NCBI GenBank assembly: GCA_945869355.1 | Contig: CAMBPA010000012.1 | Span: 1 to 11,792, forward strand | Direction of reading: 5' to 3' | Origin: Bordetella parapertussis | GTDB lineage: Bacteria; Pseudomonadota; Gammaproteobacteria; Burkholderiales; Burkholderiaceae_B | Length of the DNA stretch: 11,792 nt | Shown: in pieces, positions 1-5,572 of the stretch | How positions within the stretch are numbered: the stretch's first letter is position 1 | How the letters are laid out: the number at the start of each line of letters is the position of its first letter | Position numbers and translations under genes: made by a program | Notes under the pieces: generated by a model | What the model was told of the DNA's origin: nothing | What the model saw: only the letters and a program-made list of their open reading frames with translations | The model's database searches: none

Positions 1-1
1 G

Positions 2-697
2 ACTGTTACCGCAGGCAAGACCTTCAAGACAACGATTAACGAAGCAATCGCTGGGCCCCAATACGGGCTGCGCGTTGCAGACTGTCGCTTTGCGATCGAC
101 TATTGCCTAGGGGCGGCTGCGTTTGCGTCGCGCATTGACGCGTCTCGGGTTGGGTTGGCGGGACATTCTTTTGGTGCCTTAACGGCGCAGTCGATTGCCG
201 GACAAGCGAGTGGTGCGCAGTCATTGCGAGACGCGCGTGTGCGTGCGGTGATTGCTCTGTCTCCGACTGCAATCTCGGCCGAGCGCGCGCAGTCGCTTAA
301 ATCAGTAGATATTCCTTTTTTCTGCATCACGGGCACTCATGATCAGTATGTGACCTTTAAAAAAAATGGGGAATCAGTTCGCTTGGGCGTAAGTCTTGCG
401 CAGCGCGAGCTCGTGTATGAACATCTGCCTGTCGGAGAAAAAATCCAGCTCAAGATTGATAGGGCAGACCATATGAGTTTTGCCGGAGAAGTTGTCGGAG
501 CGCAGAACTTTAGCCGCGATGTGCCGGTAACAGAGGCCGCCAATGCGCAGGTTTGGGCGTGTGTGAGCGAGACGACTAGTTTGTTCTGGCGGTTTTATCT
601 GGACGGGGCTAAGCAATCAGGGATTGAATCGCGCGAAGCGCTTGAGCGCCGGATGCGTCAGTTGATCGGCGAATCAGATCAGTTGAAATTTGGTTGA
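2..697 (+). CDS. Alpha/beta hydrolase, 3' part (5' end outside window)
   Basis: The reading frame is open from the window edge to a TGA at 695-697, giving 231 visible residues. It is the C-terminal part of a serine hydrolase with the alpha/beta fold. The nucleophile elbow G-H-S-F-G lies at visible residues 54-58 (Ser56), preceded by the strand RVGLA. A strand ending ITGTHDQ supplies the likely catalytic Asp (D114), and RADHMSF supplies the likely catalytic His (H157), so the triad is complete and correctly ordered. The family resembles dienelactone-hydrolase or PAF-acetylhydrolase-like esterases; the substrate is unknown. The true start is upstream of the window. A TTG at 155 is not credible as a start because it would remove most of the core sheet before the nucleophile. 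The next gene has its own putative promoter, so the two need not be co-transcribed. Confidence 0.85.
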   Translation, partial: TVTAGKTFKTTINEAIAGPQYGLRVADCRFAIDYCLGAAAFASRIDASRVGLAGHSFGALTAQSIAGQASGAQSLRDARVRAVIALSPTAISAERAQSLKSVDIPFFCITGTHDQYVTFKKNGESVRLGVSLAQRELVYEHLPVGEKIQLKIDRADHMSFAGEVVGAQNFSRDVPVTEAANAQVWACVSETTSLFWRFYLDGAKQSGIESREALERRMRQLIGESDQLKFG

Positions 698-702
698 ACA
701 TG

Positions 703-731
703 TTGGCAAGGGTCTGTATCTTTGCTATACA
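703..731 (+). promoter_or_regulatory. Putative sigma70 promoter of the dehydrogenase gene, overlapped by a dyad
   Basis: TTGGCA (703-708, five of six matches to the -35 consensus) and TATACA (726-731, four of six to the -10) are separated by exactly 17 nt. The expected transcript start is about 738, just before a purine-rich ribosome site at 747-754 and the ATG at 762. An inverted repeat CTGTAT (714-719) / ATACAG (727-732) with a 7-nt spacer overlaps the spacer and the -10 box, so a regulator could bind there. This rests on consensus matching only. Confidence 0.45.
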
Positions 732-761
732 GGTAGTATTCACTTAAAAGAGAGATTGTTC

Positions 762-1823
762 ATGAAAATTATCGTGTTGCCAGGCGATGGCATAGGTGCA
801 GAAACTGTTTCTGTAGCGGTCGCGGCTCTTGAGTTGGTCTCCAAGAGATTCAAGCTTAATTTGAACTTGCACCATGATATTGCTGGCCATGAAAGTTTGA
901 TCAAACACGGCACAACGATCCATGCGGGTTTACTTGATGCGGTCAAGAGCGCTGACGGGTTGATCTTGGGGCCGATGTCTACCTATGACTTTAAAGATGA
1001 ATCCAAGGGTGAAATTAATCCATCGAAATTTTTTCGTAAAAGTTTGGATCTCTTTGCCAATATTCGTCCGGCAAAAACATTTCCTGGGAGTGGTGCGCTG
1101 CATAAGCCACTTGATCTCGTTGTGGTACGTGAAAACACCGAAGGTTTTTATGCGGATCGTAACGTAGAGTCGGGTGGCAGCGAAATGTTGATCACGTCTG
1201 ACGTGGTCGTTTCTTTACGACGCATCACACGTCAGTGCTGTGAGCGAATCGCTCGGGCCGCGTTTGAGCTGGCGATGACACGACGCAAGCATGTGACGTT
1301 CGTGCATAAGGCAAACGTCTTGAAGTTGGGGGACGGAATGTTTCTCGACTCTTGCCGTTTGATTGGTAAAGAGTTTCCTGAGGTGCAGACCGAAGAAATT
1401 ATTGTGGATGCCATGATGGCGCACGTGGTGCGTACGCCTGAACGTTACGACGTGATTGTGACGACCAATATGTTCGGCGATATTTTGTCCGATTTGACGG
1501 CGGAGCTCTCGGGTAGCTTAGGCATGGGTGCTTCCATCAATGCGGGGACAGATTACGCCATGGCGCAGGCTGCGCATGGTTCGGCACCAGATATTGCGGG
1601 TAAGAATATCGCTAATCCTTTTTCGCAAGTTTGGTCCGCCGCGATGCTATTGAGCTGGTTTGGTCAGCGCAAGGGGCGCCCTGAATTCAAGCAGGCCGCC
1701 CAAGTGCTTGAGGATGCGGTCGCTGCTGCCATTGCCGCCGGTGAGTCGACCAAAGATGTCGGCGGTAAGCTGGGAACAAAAGAAACTGGCCAAGCCCTGA
1801 TGACGCGTTTGGCGAAAGTGTAA
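762..1823 (+). CDS. Isocitrate/isopropylmalate dehydrogenase-family protein
   Basis: A 353-aa NAD(P)-dependent beta-decarboxylating dehydrogenase of the IDH/IPMDH/tartrate dehydrogenase family, normal in length. It begins MKIIVLPGDGIG, the family nucleotide-fold start. VVRENTEGFY (121-130) is the IDH/homoisocitrate/tartrate-type signature rather than the RELTGG form of LeuB. HKANVLKLGDG (182-192) carries the catalytic Lys183. Metal-binding Asp are expected at D216 (VDAMMA), D240 and D244, within the family signature at 236-255 (NMFGDILSD...). HGSAPDIAGKNIANP (272-286) forms the adenine-binding loop. The start at 762 is chosen because it matches the family N-terminus and is preceded by AAAAGAGAG (747-754) at good spacing; the frame is open 24 codons further up. 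It likely oxidises and decarboxylates a 2-hydroxy acid, possibly in the catabolic set with the next three genes. The exact substrate is unknown. Confidence 0.9.
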   Translation: MKIIVLPGDGIGAETVSVAVAALELVSKRFKLNLNLHHDIAGHESLIKHGTTIHAGLLDAVKSADGLILGPMSTYDFKDESKGEINPSKFFRKSLDLFANIRPAKTFPGSGALHKPLDLVVVRENTEGFYADRNVESGGSEMLITSDVVVSLRRITRQCCERIARAAFELAMTRRKHVTFVHKANVLKLGDGMFLDSCRLIGKEFPEVQTEEIIVDAMMAHVVRTPERYDVIVTTNMFGDILSDLTAELSGSLGMGASINAGTDYAMAQAAHGSAPDIAGKNIANPFSQVWSAAMLLSWFGQRKGRPEFKQAAQVLEDAVAAAIAAGESTKDVGGKLGTKETGQALMTRLAKV

Positions 1824-1849
1824 TTCGACGCTTGTTGGTAGTTCAGGCT

Positions 1850-1875
1850 GATCGTGCGGTTACTGCATCACGATC
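1850..1875 (+). terminator. Weak hairpin at the convergent dehydrogenase/receptor junction
   Basis: GATCGTG (1850-1856) and CACGATC (1869-1875) form a 7-bp perfect stem around a 12-nt loop, followed by TTT. It lies just after the dehydrogenase stop and overlaps the 3' end of the opposing receptor gene. The T run is short and the loop large, so this is at best a weak terminator for the + strand transcript; the only other sequence between the two stops is about 36 nt with no better hairpin. Confidence 0.25.
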
Positions 1876-2843
1876 TTTGCAGCTTTTGCGATAGCCTGAT
1901 TGTCTTCAAAATCTTTTTTCACATAGGCCGCGAACGCATTGCGATCCAAGGTGATGATATCGACTCCCAGACTATTAAAACGCTCTTTGACGCTCTGCTG
2001 TGCCAAGGTTTTTTGAAGCGCTGCTGAGAGTTTTTCAACGACCGCTGCAGGCATACCGGCAGGACCAAAAATCCCGGTGTAGGTCACCATGTCGAAGTCT
2101 TTAATCCCAAGCTCTTCGAAAGTCGGAACATTAGGTAAGAGGGGTGAACGGGCTTTCCCGGTCTGTGCGAGGGGAATGATCGCGCCGCTCTTGATGTGCG
2201 AGATCGAGGCAGTGAGTTGATCCATCATAGTTTCGATTTGTCCGCCAACCAGATCGACTAAGGCAGGGCCACTTCCTTTGTAGGGAATGTGGTTGAGCTT
2301 GACACCCATACGCAGCGCAAGCATCTCAAGCGCGAGATGCTGACTGGAGCCATTTCCGGCCGAACCCACTGAGATTTGTTCTTTCCCTGCTTTTGCTTTC
2401 GCTGCAAAGTCAGCAAAGGTCTTCATATTGCCTTTGGCTGTTGCGCTTAAGACGATTGGCACCGCATGGATAGGCCCGATCACCGTCAGGTCTTTGACAG
2501 GGTTGTAGGGTGGCGCGGCGACGAGCGCTGGCGCAACGGAGACCGAGCCGCTCGAGCCCAACAGCAGCGTATAGCCGTCGGCTGCGGATTTCACCACGCC
2601 CGTCGAGCCAATAAAACCACCCGCCCCGGGTTTGTTCTCGACGATGACTTGCTGGCCCAGGATTTCAGAGAGCGATGGGGCGACCGCGCGCGCAGTGATG
2701 TCGACGTTTCCACCGGGTGCCCAGGGGACGACGAGTCTGATGGGTTGTTTTGGAAAATCTTGCGCTTGGATCGAGGGTGCTTGTGTCAGACCGAACAAGG
2801 CGAGGGTCAGTGTCAACAAGGGCAATTTGCGGGTGCGTTTCAT
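1860..2843 (-). CDS. Tripartite tricarboxylate transporter receptor (Bug/TctC family)
   Basis: A 327-aa periplasmic solute-binding protein of the Bug family, the extracytoplasmic receptors of tripartite tricarboxylate transporters or orphan sensors. A signal peptide occupies residues 1-28: basic MKRTRK, a hydrophobic core to about residue 20, and a likely cleavage after IQA. The mature start QDFPKQPIRLVVPWAPGG (residues 28-45) and QVIVENKPGAGGFIG (65-79) are family hallmarks that form the carboxylate-binding loops. Family ligands are small organic acids such as citrate, glutamate, nicotinate or terephthalate; the ligand here is unknown. The start at 2843 is chosen over an in-frame ATG 36 nt upstream because GGAG sits 6 nt before it and the signal peptide begins there. 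No TctA/TctB membrane genes are in the window, so it may work with a distant transporter. It is divergent from the lyase gene and convergent with the dehydrogenase. Confidence 0.93.
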   Translation of the reverse strand: MKRTRKLPLLTLTLALFGLTQAPSIQAQDFPKQPIRLVVPWAPGGNVDITARAVAPSLSEILGQQVIVENKPGAGGFIGSTGVVKSAADGYTLLLGSSGSVSVAPALVAAPPYNPVKDLTVIGPIHAVPIVLSATAKGNMKTFADFAAKAKAGKEQISVGSAGNGSSQHLALEMLALRMGVKLNHIPYKGSGPALVDLVGGQIETMMDQLTASISHIKSGAIIPLAQTGKARSPLLPNVPTFEELGIKDFDMVTYTGIFGPAGMPAAVVEKLSAALQKTLAQQSVKERFNSLGVDIITLDRNAFAAYVKKDFEDNQAIAKAAKIVMQ

Positions 2844-3018
2844 TCTTGGCTCCGATCTTATGTTTTTAAGTGCATGCACTCAGATTGAGGATGCCTTAGA
2901 CTATTGGTTTTGCTGCAGCGTGGCAAGAGATTTATCGCCATGGTGTGTGCTATGTTACAGCGCAAATATCGCGCGGAATACTTTCCCCGCAGGATGGGCC
3001 TCTCGCCACAAACAAGGA
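2844..3018. promoter_or_regulatory. Divergent intergenic region, receptor / lyase operon
   Basis: This 175-bp gap separates the divergent receptor and lyase genes and should contain promoters for both. On the minus strand TTGCCA (2926-2921) and TAGTCT (2903-2898) are spaced 17 nt apart; the -10 is weak (three of six). On the + strand TGCTATGTT (2948-2956) resembles an extended -10, without a convincing -35. A perfect 12-bp palindrome is listed separately. No regulator gene lies in the window. Confidence 0.4.
2869..2880. promoter_or_regulatory. Perfect 12-bp palindrome, candidate operator
   Basis: AGTGCATGCACT reads identically on both strands. It lies 26-37 bp upstream of the receptor start codon and just downstream of its weak predicted minus-strand promoter, a position typical for a repressor or ligand-responsive regulator site. 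The cognate regulator is not in the window and I cannot assign a family to the motif. Confidence 0.35.
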
Positions 3019-3972
3019 ATGAATGTGAATACGAACGTCAATGCTTTTAATCCCTCCGCAAATGGGGTCTATCTCATTACTGTGACGCCTTTCAAGGACG
3101 GCGGAGAGCTCGATTTGGCAAGCACGGATCGAATGGTGGATTTTTGCCTCGAGCGCGGTGTCACGGGCTTGACGATCTTAGGCATTATGGGCGAAGCGAC
3201 CAAGCTGACCGCCGAGGAGTCGCGTGTTTTTGTACGTCAAGTGCTTGCGCGCGTGCAGGGTAAAGTGCCTGTCGTGGTGGGTGCCTCGGCTGCGGGCTTT
3301 GCTCCAATGGGTGAGCTCACTAAAAGCGTGATGGACATGGGCGCCGCTGGTGTGATGGTTGCGCCGGCCGCGGGTTTGCGCACGGATGATCAAATTTGTA
3401 GCTATTTTGATATGGTCAATGAGACCTTGGGGTCAGAGGTCCCTTGGTGTTTACAGGATCACCCCACGTCGACCGGTGTGCAGATGTCAACGGCGGTGGT
3501 GATGCGCATCCTTAAAAACTCCCCTCATTGTGTGATGCTCAAACACGAAGACTGGCCTGGTTTGGGTAAGTTATCTACGGTGTGTCAGGCAATCCAAAAA
3601 GGTGACTTGCAAAAGATTTCTATCTTGACAGGCAATGGTGGTGGTTTGTTCTTGCCAGAAGAGCTCGTGCGCGGCGCGAACGGCGCAATGACGGGCTTCG
3701 CCTATCCCGAGATGATGGTCGATGTATGCAAGGCGTTTGCCGCCGGTGATGTCGAACGTGCTTTCGACATCTTTGATTGCTATTTGCCCTTAGCCAAGTA
3801 TGAGCAGCAGGCGGGCGTAGGCCTCGCGGTGCGCAAACATATTCTTGCCCAACGAGGTGTGATCGCTTCGGCCGCGATCCGTAAGCCTGGTCCGAAGCTC
3901 AGTGCGCAGGACATTGCAGATATCTCGCGCTTAACAACGCGTCAGGAAAATAAACTCGCCGCTTTAAAATAG
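3019..3972 (+). CDS. Dihydrodipicolinate synthase/N-acetylneuraminate lyase-family protein
   Basis: A 317-aa class I aldolase-type TIM barrel of the DapA/NanA superfamily. GVYLITVTPF (16-25) is the typical first strand; GIMGEATKL (55-63) corresponds to the G-x-x-G-E carboxylate-binding loop. VMLKHED (172-178) places the Schiff-base lysine at K175. The usual Y-N-x-P, which donates the catalytic Tyr in DapA, is here L-Q-D-H-P (145-149), so this is not a standard DapA but a divergent lyase or dehydratase acting on a 2-keto acid. The ATG at 3019 directly abuts AAGGA (3014-3018), which is too close; the GTG at 3025, in the same frame, has 6-nt spacing and may be the real start, shortening the protein by two residues. 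The frame is open far upstream, but that part is antisense to the receptor gene. It is followed 57 nt later by the RraA-family gene, probably in one operon. Confidence 0.9.
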   Translation: MNVNTNVNAFNPSANGVYLITVTPFKDGGELDLASTDRMVDFCLERGVTGLTILGIMGEATKLTAEESRVFVRQVLARVQGKVPVVVGASAAGFAPMGELTKSVMDMGAAGVMVAPAAGLRTDDQICSYFDMVNETLGSEVPWCLQDHPTSTGVQMSTAVVMRILKNSPHCVMLKHEDWPGLGKLSTVCQAIQKGDLQKISILTGNGGGLFLPEELVRGANGAMTGFAYPEMMVDVCKAFAAGDVERAFDIFDCYLPLAKYEQQAGVGLAVRKHILAQRGVIASAAIRKPGPKLSAQDIADISRLTTRQENKLAALK

Positions 3973-4018
3973 CGTGATCTGTTCGTTTACCTATTTTCTA
4001 CTTTCACTTAACGCATTC

Positions 4019-4022
4019 GGAG
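4019..4022 (+). promoter_or_regulatory. Ribosome-binding site of the RraA-family gene
   Basis: GGAG lies 7 nt before the ATG at 4030 and selects it over a second in-frame ATG at 4039. The rest of the 57-nt gap after the lyase gene shows no hairpin, consistent with co-transcription. Confidence 0.6.
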
Positions 4023-4029
4023 ACCCGTC

Positions 4030-4743
4030 ATGGTCAATATGCAACTCGATCCAAAAGTAAGAGATATTCTTGCTGGAATTTCTACCGCAACACTCACGAC
4101 CGTGTTGTTAAAAAAGGGTTTACGCAACGTATGGATGCGGGGGACTAAGCCGATTCGTAGCGGTCAGCCCCGTTTGGTCGCACGCGCGTTTACCTTGCGT
4201 TTTGTGCCCGCCCGAGAGGACTTGGCAACACCGGAGTCGTGGTCTTCGCCTAAGTCCACACGTGGCGCGATTGAAGACATGCCGGAAGGCTGTATTGCCG
4301 TCGTGGATTCGATGGGTGTACAGGATGCAGGAATTTTCGGAGACATCCTGTGTGCGCGGATGGCCAAGAAAAAAGTTGCCGCATTGGTCACCGATGGTGT
4401 TGTGCGCGACTTGGCGGGTGTCTTGGGTACCGGCTTGCCTGTGTGGTGCTCAGGCGCTGCTGCTCCGCCATCTGTTGCCGGCTTGACCTTTGTCGATTGG
4501 CAGCAGCCGATTGGCTGCGGTGGCGTCGCGGTGTTTCCCGGTGACGTTGTGGTGGTGGATGACGATGGCGCTGTCTTGATCCCTGCAGCCTTCCTCGATG
4601 ATGTGGTTGCAAGCGCTGCGTCGCAAGAGGCACTGGAAGTGTGGATTATGAAACAAGTTGAAAATGGGCAAGCATTGCCTGGTTTATACCCACCTAATGC
4701 AGAGAACTTGGCGCGTTACAAGGCTGAGACTGGTCAGAAGTAA
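4030..4743 (+). CDS. RraA/HMG-aldolase-family protein
   Basis: A 237-aa protein of the RraA-like fold. It contains the G-D-x20-R-D motif (G104-D105 ... R126-D127, exactly 20 residues between) found in class II 4-hydroxy-4-methyl-2-oxoglutarate / 4-carboxy-4-hydroxy-2-oxoadipate aldolases and related oxaloacetate decarboxylases; Arg binds substrate carboxylate and Asp the divalent metal. True RraA, the RNase E inhibitor, is about 160 aa; the longer form here and the metabolic neighbours favour an enzyme. PGDVVVVDDDGAVLIP is the typical late strand pair of the family. It is likely co-expressed with the upstream lyase, and together they could cleave an aldol product into pyruvate or oxaloacetate plus a second fragment. 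The substrate is not known. The stop lies only 7 nt from the opposing phosphatase stop. Confidence 0.88.
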   Translation: MVNMQLDPKVRDILAGISTATLTTVLLKKGLRNVWMRGTKPIRSGQPRLVARAFTLRFVPAREDLATPESWSSPKSTRGAIEDMPEGCIAVVDSMGVQDAGIFGDILCARMAKKKVAALVTDGVVRDLAGVLGTGLPVWCSGAAAPPSVAGLTFVDWQQPIGCGGVAVFPGDVVVVDDDGAVLIPAAFLDDVVASAASQEALEVWIMKQVENGQALPGLYPPNAENLARYKAETGQK

Positions 4744-4750
4744 TATTGGC

Positions 4751-5572
4751 TTAGCTGTGACGTTTGGCGAAGCGAAAGCTTCGCCAAAAAAATATCAACA
4801 CGCTTATCAGCGCTAAGAAGGCAAGGACCAATTGAACGGGTTTGGCGATTATGAAATCGAGCTTGCTCGTCAAAAGTATGTAGGCACATAGCGTCGCAGC
4901 CAGTCCGATTACGCGTAAAAGCCATGACGTGTCTTGCAGTGCCGAGGCGGGAATGCGGTGACTAAAATGGCCGCCGAGTAATCCGCCAAAAATTCCAAGT
5001 GCCGCACCGGCAAATACGTCTGAAGGCCAGTGCGCACCGACGGCGATGCGCGCCAAACCTCCAAACGCCGCCAAAATAAATAACCAAAAAAATGGACCGC
5101 GACGATTGCGGTCCATTGCAAAATAAATACCCGATAGTGCCGCAAAGGCAGTGAGCGTATGCCCTGAAGGCATGGCAAATGACGTCAGGGGGCGTTCTAA
5201 AATATAAAAGCTAGTCTGATCCAGAACGCCCGCCGGTCGAGGCATTTCAAGGAAATGTTTGGGCAAGCGGGATAGCGCGCCGGCGATCGCACCCGCTAAG
5301 ATTGAACCAATTAATAGACGCGGAGCGAAAATCAGCAGCGGTGAAAGCAGCGCGTAAACACTCCAGCCGTTACCAAGCATATTGAAGGTAACCCATGCGA
5401 TGTCAGGCAAGACACGCGCAGCTTGATTAAGAAACAGAAATAGACCCGGCTCGGGGAAGAGTCGCCAGCAAAGTGCCCAACACACCAAAGGCACGACACA
5501 CCACAAAAAGTCTTTTTTTTGCACTGTCGCTAAAGCGCCTGCAGCGCTGTGCGTACGCGAAGGCGTTGTCAT
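4751..5572 (-). CDS. PAP2-family membrane phosphatase
   Basis: A 273-aa polytopic inner-membrane protein with all three PAP2 motifs. Motif 1 is K-x6-R-P (K105 to R112-P113), motif 2 P-S-G-H (135-138) and motif 3 R-x5-H-x3-D (R175, H181, D185). The nucleophile is His181, with His138 as acid. The Ser usually before the motif 3 Arg is Ala174. Several hydrophobic segments flank these motifs (about 23-37, 72-100, 160-178, 185-200, 218-236, 246-262). Relatives dephosphorylate undecaprenyl pyrophosphate, phosphatidylglycerol phosphate or lipid A. Its ATG overlaps the stop of the upstream GT9 gene by 4 nt (ATGA), implying translational coupling and a shared process, perhaps recycling the lipid carrier or trimming phosphate from the glycolipid. 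It is the last gene of the operon; its 3' end contains a perfect hairpin. Confidence 0.92.
   Translation of the reverse strand: MTTPSRTHSAAGALATVQKKDFLWCVVPLVCWALCWRLFPEPGLFLFLNQAARVLPDIAWVTFNMLGNGWSVYALLSPLLIFAPRLLIGSILAGAIAGALSRLPKHFLEMPRPAGVLDQTSFYILERPLTSFAMPSGHTLTAFAALSGIYFAMDRNRRGPFFWLFILAAFGGLARIAVGAHWPSDVFAGAALGIFGGLLGGHFSHRIPASALQDTSWLLRVIGLAATLCAYILLTSKLDFIIAKPVQLVLAFLALISVLIFFWRSFRFAKRHS
4763..4788. terminator. Perfect 11-bp hairpin at the convergent operon ends
   Basis: TTTGGCGAAGC (4763-4773) and GCTTCGCCAAA (4778-4788) pair perfectly around GAAA, a stable GNRA tetraloop in the + strand RNA. It lies 20 nt past the RraA-family stop and inside the last codons of the opposing phosphatase gene. 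The tail after it is A-rich, not T-rich, on the + strand, and no U-tract follows on the minus strand, so it is not a textbook intrinsic terminator; it may stabilise the 3' end or pause polymerase. Confidence 0.45.

Noticed and set aside
155..697. TTG at 155 as start of the hydrolase
   Set aside because: It would begin two codons before the nucleophile elbow; the same frame continues upstream to the window edge with hydrolase-like sequence.
2466..2888. 140-aa + strand frame antisense to the receptor gene
   Set aside because: Asp/Arg/Gly-rich shadow of the receptor coding sequence with no ribosome site or recognisable domain.
2632..3018. Long N-terminal extension of the lyase reading frame
   Set aside because: The frame is open upstream to 2632, but this part is antisense to the receptor gene and its signal peptide, its composition is unlike the family, and a ribosome site is present only near 3019/3025.
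5513..5520. Eight-T tract near the start of the PAP2 gene as a slippage switch
   Set aside because: It encodes a plausible VQKKD segment before the first membrane helix and the frame is intact; the codon phase does not match a classical A-AAA-AAG slippery heptamer.
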